A program made the position numbers and the translations under genes. Under the pieces are notes generated by a model that searched no databases, was not told the origin of the DNA, and worked only from the letters and a program-made list of their open reading frames with translations. 11,653 bases of DNA from Candidatus Nitrosopelagicus sp. (lineage in GTDB: Archaea > Thermoproteota > Nitrososphaeria > Nitrososphaerales > Nitrosopumilaceae), in the NCBI GenBank assembly GCA_012964965.1, contig DTTB01000039.1:1-11653 (forward strand), in the 5' to 3' direction. This document shows, piece after piece, positions 1 to 5,822 of the stretch (its first letter is position 1; every line of letters starts with the position of its first letter).

Positions 1-1
1 A

Positions 2-226
2 GCAGCACGCACTAGAAAAAGAAACGCCGCTGCTAAGAAAGCAGCACGCTCAAAATCAGCTGCAAAGCGAAGAAGAAGTGCAGCTGCCAAGAAAGGCGGT
101 GCTAGGAGAAAAGCTCCTAAGAGAAAAGCTCCTAAGAGAAAAGCTCCTAAGAGAAAAGGCGGCGCTAAAAGAAAAGCCCCTAAGAGAAAAGGCGGAAAGA
201 GAAAAGCAGCTAAAAGAAGAAGATAA
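2..226 (+). CDS. Lys/Arg/Ala-rich basic protein, C-terminal part (histone H1-like tail), 5' truncated
   Basis: The frame opening at base 2 is uninterrupted until TAA at 224-226, giving 74 residues; the start lies before the window. The visible part is made almost only of Lys, Arg, Ala, Gly, Pro and Ser and has no acidic or large hydrophobic residues. It contains RKAPK units repeated in tandem, with a further RKAPK later, then Gly-Gly-Lys-Arg stretches and a KRRR end. Such composition resembles eukaryotic histone H1 tails and bacterial H1-like or AlgP-type proteins, which bind nucleic acid through disordered charged tails. A DNA- or RNA-compacting role is an inference from composition; the missing N-terminus may carry a folded domain that would settle it. 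Base composition is more GC-rich than the neighbours because of Ala, Gly and Arg codons. It is convergent with the PPOX-like gene. Confidence 0.8.
   Translation, partial: AARTRKRNAAAKKAARSKSAAKRRRSAAAKKGGARRKAPKRKAPKRKAPKRKGGAKRKAPKRKGGKRKAAKRRR
107..157 (+). repeat. In-frame 15-bp tandem repeat encoding RKAPK units
   Basis: Three perfect consecutive copies of AGAAAAGCTCCTAAG lie at 107-121, 122-136 and 137-151, followed by a partial copy (152-157). A further copy with one mismatch is at 170-184. The repeat is in frame with the basic protein, so slippage would change tail length by five residues without a frameshift. Confidence 0.9.
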
Positions 227-230
227 GCAA

Positions 231-290
231 TCTTTTCTTTGAATCCGTCTTCTTTATTTTTTTTATTTTCCTTTTAAATTTTGTTGTAAA
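231..290 (+). terminator. T-rich tract after the basic-protein gene
   Basis: The stretch just after the stop codon at 226 is dominated by T on the + strand, with runs such as TTTATTTTTTTTATTTTCC. Archaeal intrinsic termination commonly uses oligo-T tracts without a required hairpin, so this is a likely terminator for the basic-protein transcript. Confidence 0.5.
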
Positions 291-322
291 TTATTTTGTC
301 TGCATATGTTGAATATAATATA

Positions 323-344
323 TTTCTAAATTCGAATTTAGAAA
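323..344. repeat. Perfect 22-bp palindrome in a convergent intergenic region
   Basis: The half-site TTTCTAAATTC is followed immediately by its exact reverse complement GAATTTAGAAA, with symmetry centred between 333 and 334. It lies between the converging ends of the basic-protein gene (226) and the PPOX-like gene (367). It could fold as a hairpin in transcripts from either strand (9-bp arms with a TCGA loop), acting as a two-way terminator or 3'-end protector. It could also be a dimeric DNA-binding site. The remainder of the 227-366 gap is AT-rich and shows nothing else recognisable. Confidence 0.75.
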
Positions 345-366
345 CATTAGAAATTACAGGTGAAAA

Positions 367-762
367 TTAGACGATATCTGGCATCATAAAAATTTTTTCA
401 GGCTTAATCTTGAAGATAATTCGTTTTTCGTTTTCTCTTTTGTAAGGATACTCATTGATACCCATATACTGTTTTGTTAATTCATTAGCATGAGAATAAT
501 CATAATCAGGAATTATTTGAACAACTCTGCCTCTAATTGTTGTCATATTCAATGGATTATCATGATCAGTAACTGAGACAGCAACACGTGGGTCCTTTTG
601 TATATTTTTATGCTTTAATCTACCCTCGGCGGTGTTTATCAAAATATGATCATCATTACAATTACCCCAGACTGGCGTTAATTGTGGTGAACCGTCAGAA
701 TTAATCGTGGCAATAAAAACAAGGTTTTTTTTCTGGAATAACTCTTTCACTTTTTGATCCAT
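367..762 (-). CDS. PPOX-class (pyridoxamine 5'-phosphate oxidase-like) flavin/F420-binding protein
   Basis: A 131-residue protein of typical length for the split-barrel PPOX-like family, probably the F420-dependent FDOR group. Characteristic segments are the N-terminal LVFIATINSDGSPQLTPVW strand pair, then an ILINTAEGRLKHKNI segment with the small-residue/Arg-Lys stretch used for cofactor phosphate contacts. DPRVAVSVTD and the RGRVVQI strand follow. The family reduces or oxidises small substrates with F420, FMN or related cofactors as a cytoplasmic homodimer; the substrate cannot be read from sequence. Starting at ATG 762 gives a complete domain, and an AT-rich TATA-like element lies about 24 nt upstream, which suits a leaderless transcript. 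It is divergent from the DUF371 gene. F420 rather than FMN use is an inference from archaeal relatives. Confidence 0.82.
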   Translation of the reverse strand: MDQKVKELFQKKNLVFIATINSDGSPQLTPVWGNCNDDHILINTAEGRLKHKNIQKDPRVAVSVTDHDNPLNMTTIRGRVVQIIPDYDYSHANELTKQYMGINEYPYKRENEKRIIFKIKPEKIFMMPDIV

Positions 763-780
763 GATCGTGTTAAGTAATTC

Positions 781-790
781 TAATATTTAA
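781..790. promoter_or_regulatory. Near-palindromic TATA-like element shared by two divergent genes
   Basis: TAATATTTAA sits in the 47-bp gap between starts at 762 (-) and 810 (+). An 8-bp TATA box can be drawn on either strand, centred about 25 nt from each start codon (784.5 to 810, and 786.5 to 762). That is close to the usual archaeal TATA-to-start distance for leaderless transcripts. The element is seen; its use in both directions is inferred. Confidence 0.5.
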
Positions 791-809
791 TCTACTATTC
801 TTGTATCAT

Positions 810-1226
810 ATGAAAATTGAAATACCGTTTAAGGGTCACAAGAATATACTTTCTTTACATAAAAAAACCATAGAAATCACAAAAGAGTCTGAATTAACAA
901 TAAATGGTGACTGTATAATTGGTACTAGTGCTAATTTATCATGCAAAGATCTACCAGAAAAATTCAAAAAAAAGGTCCAAAATCCAGATTCGGAAATAAT
1001 TTTTACTATTATGGCTGGTGGTTATTCTTTCTCAGTTCATGGTAATGGATCAAAAAAGCTTACTCTCAAACATCCAAATGACATAGTTTTACGTAAAAGT
1101 GCATTCACCTGTTCTAGAACTATTGCTATAAAATGCGATAAAGCTTCAGACGATATACCAAGAACAATGATAAAAAAACTTCAAGACCCAAAAACTAGTG
1201 GAAAATTAATTATAGAAATAAAATAG
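810..1226 (+). CDS. DUF371 family protein (conserved archaeal, function unknown)
   Basis: A 138-residue protein matching the archaeal DUF371 pattern. An N-terminal GHKNILSLHKKTIEITKE segment is followed by the hallmark ELTINGDCIIG, then a central beta-rich GGYSFSVHGNG part. The second hallmark, HPNDIVLRKSAFTCSRTIAI, precedes a C-terminal DDIPRTMIKKLQDP segment. Cys at the GDCIIG and FTC positions are conserved in the family as I know it. No signal peptide or membrane segment is visible, so it is probably cytoplasmic; no biochemical function is established. The ATG at 810 is preferred over an upstream in-frame TTG at 801, because it is a normal start about 25 nt after a TATA-like element. The gene abuts the convergent ArsR-like gene with no spacer (stops at 1224-1226 and 1227-1229). 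Confidence 0.85.
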   Translation: MKIEIPFKGHKNILSLHKKTIEITKESELTINGDCIIGTSANLSCKDLPEKFKKKVQNPDSEIIFTIMAGGYSFSVHGNGSKKLTLKHPNDIVLRKSAFTCSRTIAIKCDKASDDIPRTMIKKLQDPKTSGKLIIEIK

Positions 1227-1721
1227 TTATTTTTTTTCTAATAAATTAGTAATGGCTCTATTCATAATTTCCATAACAATATAGTTGTTATAGTTAATTT
1301 GTTGTATTTTTCGTGTTTTTGAAAAATTTTTTAGAATTGGACCAATTATTTTAGCAAGCTTCAACGATGTTTTTGATATAATCTTTGAATAGTTTTCATC
1401 AAAATCCGATGGCAATGTAAAATCAAGTAGCCTGGTAGATGAACCATAATATTTTGTTACTGCACCACGTGATTCTTCAATTTTGATTATTTCGATTAGG
1501 CCAGAATCTTTAAGGATTTCAATATGATGCCGTATTGTCGTAACTGCTTTTTTATAACCAAGTTTTTTAAGCCGACGTGTTATTTGATTAACATTCAATT
1601 GTTTTTTATTCAATAACTGTACAATTTTTCCTCTAATTGGATCATCAAGTGCTTTAAACAATTCATAATTTGCTGCTATGATCCTATCAACGGCTATCTC
1701 TTTTTCCATCAATATTGACAT
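1227..1721 (-). CDS. ArsR-like winged-helix transcriptional regulator
   Basis: A 164-residue protein with a winged helix-turn-helix at roughly residues 18-95. ELFKALDDPIRGKIVQLL is the typical first helix of ArsR-type regulators; TTIRHHIEILKDSGLIEI is the recognition helix and following strand, and a wing ends in KYYGSS. A helical C-terminal part of about 65 residues probably provides dimerisation and lacks obvious metal-binding Cys clusters, so metal sensing is not supported. It should act as a DNA-binding dimer on nearby or distant promoters; the target and ligand are unknown. The start at 1721 is taken, but the Met at codon 5 (1709) is also possible. Palindromes in the 143-bp upstream region (1731-1738, 1818-1831) are candidate operators. 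Confidence 0.8.
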   Translation of the reverse strand: MSILMEKEIAVDRIIAANYELFKALDDPIRGKIVQLLNKKQLNVNQITRRLKKLGYKKAVTTIRHHIEILKDSGLIEIIKIEESRGAVTKYYGSSTRLLDFTLPSDFDENYSKIISKTSLKLAKIIGPILKNFSKTRKIQQINYNNYIVMEIMNRAITNLLEKK

Positions 1722-1817
1722 GATATGCGTACAATTGTGCTGCTAAAATGGAGTTATGTTTATGTTTATTAACCATTAGCAATAATTTCATAATGCTATT
1801 AATATAATCATTATAAT

Positions 1818-1831
1818 ACTAATATATTAGT
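1818..1831. repeat. Perfect 14-bp AT-rich palindrome upstream of the ArsR-like gene
   Basis: ACTAATATATTAGT is identical to its reverse complement. It lies in the 143-bp gap between the purC end and the ArsR-like gene start, about 97 nt from that start. Possible readings are a regulator operator, a TATA-containing promoter with a long leader, or chance in AT-rich DNA. The gap also contains the smaller palindrome ACAATTGT at 1731-1738, near the regulator's start. Confidence 0.5.
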
Positions 1832-1837
1832 AGTGGT

Positions 1838-1861
1838 TAAAAGTTTTAAAAAATAAAAACT
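1838..1861 (-). terminator. Oligo-T tract downstream of purC
   Basis: Read on the minus strand just after the purC stop (1865), the sequence is GTTTTTATTTTTTAAAACTT, a T-rich run suited to archaeal intrinsic termination. No stable stem is obvious. Confidence 0.45.
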
Positions 1862-1864
1862 GAG

Positions 1865-2689
1865 CTAAAGCGTATTGCCAGTCAGCCGCTCATAAGCAGT
1901 AACATACCGTTGAGTCATTTTAGAAACTAAATCAGATGGAATAGAAGGAGCAATTGGTTCTTCACCATTAGAGCGTGCATCATCAAATTTTTTCTGATAA
2001 CCATTTTCGGTCAACCAATCACGCAAAAGTTGTTTATCGTATGCTTCCTGTGTTTTACCAATTTTGTATGCATCCTTAGGCCATAAACGAAATTCATCTG
2101 GACCAATTGAATCAGCCAAAATTATTGCATGGTTTTCTCTTCCAAATTCTAACTTTAGATCCGCTAGAATGAATCCAGCATTATCAGCAATCCGAGCCAT
2201 TTTTTCATATATTTTGATTGACTCTTCTGATAGCCAATCATATTCATCACTAGTAACAAGTTTCTGCAAAACTGCTTCTTCCTTATTTACTGGCATGTCA
2301 TGTGTTGATTTAGTGGTAGGATCAAAAATTGGGCTTGGTAATTTAGCTGCAAGATCTGTTTGTGTGCCATCTTCTAATGAAATTTTTCCGTCATTCCATC
2401 GTGAAACTAAACTGCCATAAAAATAACCGCGCACAACACATTCAATTGGAAGCATGTTGAGTTTTCTTACTACAATTTCTGTATCTGATCTTCTTTCCTC
2501 AAAATGACAAGACATACCAAGTTTGTTAAACCAATATTCAGCAAATTTGCAAAGAACTTCCCCTTTTTTTGGTATCTCATCTTTAAATTTTACATCATAT
2601 GCTGAAACACGATTACTGAATTTGAAAAGTAATTTGCCGTCATCAAGTTCGTAGACGTCTTTAACTTTACCAGATGTTAAAAATTTCAA
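1865..2689 (-). CDS. purC: Phosphoribosylaminoimidazole-succinocarboxamide (SAICAR) synthase
   Basis: PurC (EC 6.3.2.6) joins CAIR and aspartate using ATP to form SAICAR in purine biosynthesis. The protein of about 274 residues is full length for the family. Visible hallmarks are the N-terminal ATP-binding [20 protein letters not shown] and NRVSAYDV, then [13 protein letters not shown], the loop [19 protein letters not shown] and [15 protein letters not shown]. No ATG is available near the front. The TTG at 2689, giving MKFLTSGKV, is chosen because it matches the usual family beginning and sits about 25 nt after a TATA-like AAAATAAAAC (2708-2717). A second TTG at 2695 would add two residues and is directly preceded by an in-frame TGA. 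It lies apart from the purQLF operon and has its own likely promoter and terminator. Confidence 0.96.
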   Translation of the reverse strand: MKFLTSGKVKDVYELDDGKLLFKFSNRVSAYDVKFKDEIPKKGEVLCKFAEYWFNKLGMSCHFEERRSDTEIVVRKLNMLPIECVVRGYFYGSLVSRWNDGKISLEDGTQTDLAAKLPSPIFDPTTKSTHDMPVNKEEAVLQKLVTSDEYDWLSEESIKIYEKMARIADNAGFILADLKLEFGRENHAIILADSIGPDEFRLWPKDAYKIGKTQEAYDKQLLRDWLTENGYQKKFDDARSNGEEPIAPSIPSDLVSKMTQRYVTAYERLTGNTL

Positions 2690-2707
2690 TTGCAATCAGT
2701 GCGTATT

Positions 2708-2717
2708 GTTTTATTTT
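2708..2717 (-). promoter_or_regulatory. TATA-like element for purC
   Basis: Minus-strand AAAATAAAAC is centred about 24-25 nt before the TTG at 2689, the normal distance for a leaderless archaeal transcript. It supports that start over the TTG at 2695. Confidence 0.45.
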
Positions 2718-2729
2718 GTCCTATGTAAA

Positions 2730-3146
2730 TTAAGAGCCCATCATACCCGGCATTGCAACTGGTTCTCTATATGCCTTAAAGACATAGATACCATTATCAG
2801 CTGTGACAGTGACATATTGAAGAGGGTTTCCATCAGGTGGTGACAATATGATTGTTTGACCTGGCTTTAATGTTCCAATAAAATCCTTATCGCCTTCCCC
2901 GTAATCAATTGCAAGATTTGTTAATGACTGACTACTCGTATTCTGTATTAGTACTCTAGCAATAACAAAAAGGCTTTGTTGTTCTTTAGTAGGATCAACC
3001 AAAATCGAATATTCGTTAAATGTAGTAGGACTTGGAAATGCGAAAAAAATCAATGTGGTAAGAATTACTGCGATGCCAGCAATACCACAACCAATTAAGA
3101 TTTTTTTTTGTAAAAAGTTTGTTTTTGGTTTAACGGGTAGTGCCAA
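2730..3146 (-). CDS. Single-span membrane-anchored protein with extracytoplasmic beta domain, unknown function
   Basis: I do not recognise a named family. The 138-residue protein has a basic N-terminus (residues 1-15), one hydrophobic span at about 16-38 and then a soluble part of about 100 residues, predicted outside by the positive-inside rule. The soluble part looks beta-rich: LFVIARVLIQNTSSQSLTNL followed by FIGTLKPGQTIILSPP. This resembles small immunoglobulin-like folds of the FxLYD or CARDB kind, a resemblance by eye only. It ends with a Met-rich tail, AMPGMMGS. The start is TTG at 3146, the only plausible start codon between an upstream in-frame TAG and the span. It lies 34 bp upstream of the purC end of the next transcript, on the same strand as another membrane protein gene. 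Confidence 0.72.
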   Translation of the reverse strand: MALPVKPKTNFLQKKILIGCGIAGIAVILTTLIFFAFPSPTTFNEYSILVDPTKEQQSLFVIARVLIQNTSSQSLTNLAIDYGEGDKDFIGTLKPGQTIILSPPDGNPLQYVTVTADNGIYVFKAYREPVAMPGMMGS

Positions 3147-3167
3147 TGAATTAATTACTAAATGATA

Positions 3168-3178
3168 CTATTAAAATT
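3168..3178 (-). promoter_or_regulatory. TATA-like element before the TTG start at 3146
   Basis: Minus-strand AATTTTAATAG is centred about 26-27 nt upstream of the TTG at 3146, consistent with a leaderless start. The same AT-rich stretch also contains a T-run that could terminate the upstream gene (3188-3700). Confidence 0.35.
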
Positions 3179-3187
3179 TTAAAAAAA

Positions 3188-3700
3188 TCAATCATAATTA
3201 TCAACAATATTTATCATTTTTCTCGCTCCATCATTAACAGGAAAAACCTCATCTGTTACTATATTTACATTCCAGATATATTCTCTCAAATCATTATACG
3301 CTTGAAATGTAAAATGAACTTCATAAAAACCAACTCCGTTTTTTTCCTCTATATTTAGAACAGAGATCTCTAAAATAGTATCTCTATGTTCGAATATTTT
3401 TTCAGTAGGATAAGCATTTTCAATTTGTATTATTATGATATCAAATAAATTAGAACCATCATTATCTGCACCTTTATATGATTTTATGATTTGCCAGGCA
3501 GTGTTTTGCTCATCATTCTCTAGATTTTCGACAAGTTTTTTTTCTAAATCACTTGGTGCAATCATATCTGGAACGACAATGACCACAAAAGCAACAGCAC
3601 ACATCAGATAAATGAAGGATCTCTTTTTTAGGAACTTTTTAAGATCAGATTCTTTTTCTGGATTATTATTCTTTTTATCAGAATTTGAATCTCGTGTCAT
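3188..3700 (-). CDS. N-terminally anchored membrane protein, unknown function
   Basis: I do not recognise the family. The 170-residue protein starts with a very polar, Asn/Lys/Asp-rich cytoplasmic segment (1-28). One hydrophobic span follows at about 29-48, including YLMCAVAFVVIVVP, then a soluble domain of about 120 residues probably facing outward. That domain mixes acidic helices (DLEKKLVENLENDEQNTAWQ) with strands (FDIIIIQIENAYP; GFYEVHFTFQAYN; YIWNVNIVTDEVFPVN), suggesting a small alpha/beta fold like a ligand-binding or NTF2-like module; this is a guess from secondary structure. No catalytic motif or Cys pair is visible in the soluble part. The ATG at 3700 is clear. It lies 41 bp upstream of the other membrane-anchored gene on the same strand, so a shared envelope role is possible. 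Confidence 0.7.
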   Translation of the reverse strand: MTRDSNSDKKNNNPEKESDLKKFLKKRSFIYLMCAVAFVVIVVPDMIAPSDLEKKLVENLENDEQNTAWQIIKSYKGADNDGSNLFDIIIIQIENAYPTEKIFEHRDTILEISVLNIEEKNGVGFYEVHFTFQAYNDLREYIWNVNIVTDEVFPVNDGARKMINIVDNYD

Positions 3701-3762
3701 AAAATATAATAAAAATTTATGCTAAAAAAACCTACTTAGAATAATTAATAAGAAAATAACTA

Positions 3763-3891
3763 TTAATCATTCCCAAGAATTTTTTTAGAGCATTCCTTTT
3801 GCTGTTCAAAAGTATGTTGTTTTAGTGGTTTATTACAAATTTTACATAATGGATCCGGTGAATCGCCAGATTTTGGTGGTTCGGTCATCAT
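3763..3891 (-). CDS. Zinc-finger-like microprotein (42 residues)
   Basis: A short frame opens with two consecutive ATG codons (3891 and 3888) and ends at TAA 3763-3765. The peptide begins MMTEPPKSGDSPDP. It continues with LCKICNKPLKQH and then a short helix holding KECSKKI. The Cys and His at 16, 19, 26 and 34 form a C-x2-C-x6-H-x7-C pattern, suited to binding one zinc ion in a mini zinc-ribbon or finger. The well-placed metal ligands in so short a peptide, the ATG start and the clean fit between neighbouring genes argue that it is real. Small zinc-finger proteins are common in archaea and often contact nucleic acid or protein partners; the role here is unknown. It is divergent from the DUF1059 gene with a 68-bp gap. 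Confidence 0.72.
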   Translation of the reverse strand: MMTEPPKSGDSPDPLCKICNKPLKQHTFEQQKECSKKILGND

Positions 3892-3930
3892 TTTTGACTA
3901 TTTACCACACAAATTCATACAAGATAAAGA

Positions 3931-3940
3931 TAGATATTTA
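3931..3940 (+). promoter_or_regulatory. TATA-like element for the DUF1059 gene
   Basis: TAGATATTTA is centred about 25 nt before the ATG at 3960, the expected distance for a leaderless archaeal transcript. Confidence 0.5.
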
Positions 3941-3959
3941 CAAAGTTTTTTGATCAGTT

Positions 3960-4124
3960 ATGGTACGTGCAGTCTGTAGAGATTATGGATTTGACTGTGA
4001 TTATTTAATTGAGGGTAGTATGGAAAAAGTTGTCCAAGAATTTGGTAAACACACTACAGAAAAACATGGAATAGAGTATAGTGAAGAAACATTAACAAAA
4101 TTCATGTTAAATAACAATTCTTAA
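3960..4124 (+). CDS. DUF1059 family small protein
   Basis: A 54-residue protein starting at ATG 3960 and ending at TAA 4122-4124. The N-terminal VCRDYGFDCDYLIEG matches the DUF1059 hallmark (Cys-Arg-Asp-x-Gly-Phe-Asp-Cys), followed by an amphipathic helix, MEKVVQEFGKHTTEKHG. This family of about 55-65 residues is frequent in archaea and some bacteria and has no established function. The two Cys at 6 and 13 and the His residues at 31 and 36 could bind a metal or form a redox pair, which is an inference. A TATA-like element precedes the start at a leaderless distance. It is convergent with the RAM-domain gene, only 14 bp away, and divergent from the zinc-finger microprotein gene. Confidence 0.85.
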   Translation: MVRAVCRDYGFDCDYLIEGSMEKVVQEFGKHTTEKHGIEYSEETLTKFMLNNNS

Positions 4125-4138
4125 AATTTCATATAAAA

Positions 4139-4384
4139 TTATATCTCATCTTGTTCGGGTATAACTGAAAGTGTTGTAGTAGAATTAACATTTTTTATTT
4201 TTCTAATTTTTTTTGTAATAACTTTTTCAATGTCTCTATCCGATGGTGCTTTGATTTTAACTAATATATCGTAGTAACCAAAAGTTCCTTTTGCTTCTTT
4301 CACCGAATCTAATTCTAATAAATCTCGTAATACTTCCATTTCATGCCCAATAGTGCACTGTACAAGTACAAATGATATGCTCAT
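4139..4384 (-). CDS. Stand-alone Lrp/AsnC-type RAM (ligand-binding) domain protein
   Basis: An 81-residue protein consisting only of the RAM effector-binding domain found at the C-terminus of Lrp/AsnC regulators. It begins with strand SFVLVQCTIGHE, then a helix MEVLRDLLELDSVKEAKGTFG, the YYDILVKIKA strand, a helix DRDIEKVITKKIRKIKNV and the closing strand STTTLSVIP. There is no helix-turn-helix, so it cannot bind DNA alone in the Lrp manner. Such proteins form dimers or higher oligomers and bind amino acids, and some modulate full-length Lrp partners. ATG 4384 is chosen over GTG 4393 because GGTGA at 4390-4394 lies 5 nt before it. It is the last gene of the purQLF operon, one base after the purF stop, so co-translation with purF is likely. 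The ligand is unknown. Confidence 0.85.
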   Translation of the reverse strand: MSISFVLVQCTIGHEMEVLRDLLELDSVKEAKGTFGYYDILVKIKAPSDRDIEKVITKKIRKIKNVNSTTTLSVIPEQDEI

Positions 4385-4385
4385 T

Positions 4386-5822
4386 CTATTCACCTTTCAT
4401 TTCTTGGCGTGACTTAAATGATGATATCTTTATTCCCAATGTCTCATAGTTACCAGTTACACACGTGAAACACATTGAATTAACAGGAATTCCAACAGCA
4501 TTAGCAAGATTTTCAGGATCGTTATATCCTAGAAAGTCTACGCCTATATCATGCCTAACCTTTTCTACAATTTGTTTATCTGAATAATTTTTTTCATCAA
4601 TATAGGTTGCCAATTCTTCCTGAGATGGAAAATCTATGCCGGCATAACATGGAAATTTAATCGGTGGGTATGTTATAACCATACTAATTTTACGTGCACC
4701 GGCTTTTTTTAACGCTTTAACAATTGCCCTTGAACTTGTTCCCCTAACCAAACTATCATCAACAACAATAACATGTTTCCCGTCAATAATTTCCTTGATG
4801 GGAATTATCCATCTGTTAATTTCTATACGATCACTTTGATGTGGTTCAATAAAACTTCGAAGCGGACCCTTTTTGCTATAACGATCTTTTAACAATCCTT
4901 CATCAAATGAGATTCCTAGCTCCTGTGCATATCCCAACGCAGCTGGTCGTGCGGAATCAGGAACGGGTATTACCAAATCAGCATCTTTTATTGGAAACTT
5001 TTTGGCAAGGAATCTCCCAATATTTTTTCTTGAAACATAGATGTTTGCACCCTCCATTTTGCTTGATGGATGCGCAAAGTATGTAAATTCGAATGAGCAG
5101 TGTGCTCTCTGTTTTTCCTTTGAAAACATTTCAGATTCAATTCCATTTTTAGAAAACTTGATTAATTCTCCGGGGATTACGTCACGCACCAAATCGGCGC
5201 CAACTGCTGACAAAGCAGATGATTCTGACGCAACTATGTGCGTTCCACCCTCAGTTTTTTTACCTAAAACAAGCGGTCTAAAACCTCGTGGATCACGTGC
5301 CGCATAAACAGATGTATCATCTGAAAGAAAAGTGAAACAGTAGGATCCTATCATCTCATTTTTTAAAACTGATAATGCGTCAGCAAACTTACCTTTCTCA
5401 GAAATCAATGAAACAAGTCTCTGTGCTACGACAAGTGTGTCACTAGATTTTTGAGGTGTGAATGAACAACCGCCAACCATATTGGATAATTCTTCCACGT
5501 TAGAAATAGTTCCGTTATGCGCAACACACAAATCTTTGACTTTTAGTGGCTGTGCATTATCTAAATTACTTTTTCCAATTGTAGAATATCTTACATGACC
5601 AATTGCCGAAGCAGATGAATATTCATTAGAAATATTCTTAAAATCAGTTGCAGATGCGGAAACAAGACCTAATTTTTTTAATGGTAATTTACCCGGTATA
5701 GCAATACCCCATGCTTCCTGTCCCCTATGCTGAAGTGCACGCAATGAATCAATTAACATAGGCACAACATTTATTCCGTCAACGCTAAAAATTCCTACAA
5801 CACCACAATTTTCCTTAACCAT
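4386..5822 (-). CDS. purF: Amidophosphoribosyltransferase (glutamine PRPP amidotransferase)
   Basis: PurF (EC 2.4.2.14) catalyses the first committed purine step, PRPP plus glutamine to phosphoribosylamine. The 478-residue protein is full length. It has an N-terminal Ntn glutaminase domain with Cys6 in ENCGVVGIF as the likely nucleophile after removal of a five-residue propeptide, plus HRGQEAWG, RYSTIG and AHNGTISN. The C-terminal phosphoribosyltransferase domain has VIPVPDSARPAALGYA and the PRPP loop VIVVDDSLVRGTSS (351-364). Cys242, Cys392, Cys451 and Cys454 (the last two as CFTC) match the 4Fe-4S ligands of the Bacillus-type enzyme, so an oxygen-sensitive cluster is likely. The gene overlaps the end of purL by 8 nt. 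A GGAGG site (5835-5839) lies 12 nt before its ATG. Feedback inhibition by purine nucleotides is known for the family. Confidence 0.97.
   Translation of the reverse strand: MVKENCGVVGIFSVDGINVVPMLIDSLRALQHRGQEAWGIAIPGKLPLKKLGLVSASATDFKNISNEYSSASAIGHVRYSTIGKSNLDNAQPLKVKDLCVAHNGTISNVEELSNMVGGCSFTPQKSSDTLVVAQRLVSLISEKGKFADALSVLKNEMIGSYCFTFLSDDTSVYAARDPRGFRPLVLGKKTEGGTHIVASESSALSAVGADLVRDVIPGELIKFSKNGIESEMFSKEKQRAHCSFEFTYFAHPSSKMEGANIYVSRKNIGRFLAKKFPIKDADLVIPVPDSARPAALGYAQELGISFDEGLLKDRYSKKGPLRSFIEPHQSDRIEINRWIIPIKEIIDGKHVIVVDDSLVRGTSSRAIVKALKKAGARKISMVITYPPIKFPCYAGIDFPSQEELATYIDEKNYSDKQIVEKVRHDIGVDFLGYNDPENLANAVGIPVNSMCFTCVTGNYETLGIKISSFKSRQEMKGE
4390..4394 (-). promoter_or_regulatory. Shine-Dalgarno site for the RAM-domain gene
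   Basis: Minus-strand GGTGA within AAAGGTGA ends 5 nt before the ATG at 4384 and lies inside the last codons of purF. It decides the start in favour of 4384 over the GTG at 4393, which is part of this very site. Confidence 0.6.

Noticed and set aside
107..184. Tandem repeat as a CRISPR-like array
   Set aside because: Units are 15 bp, contiguous, in frame and code for RKAPK; there are no spacers.
1801..1832. AT-rich short repeats that might be an attachment site or iterons
   Set aside because: Only one true palindrome is present, with no regular spacing, integrase gene or tRNA nearby.
2064..2420. 118-residue + strand open frame
   Set aside because: It is fully antisense to purC, whose motifs are unmistakable, and its product shows no recognisable features.
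3880..3895. Box C-like ATGATGA (minus strand), possible C/D box RNA
   Set aside because: It is simply the tandem ATG start of the zinc microprotein, and no matching box D (CTGA) at suitable spacing was seen.
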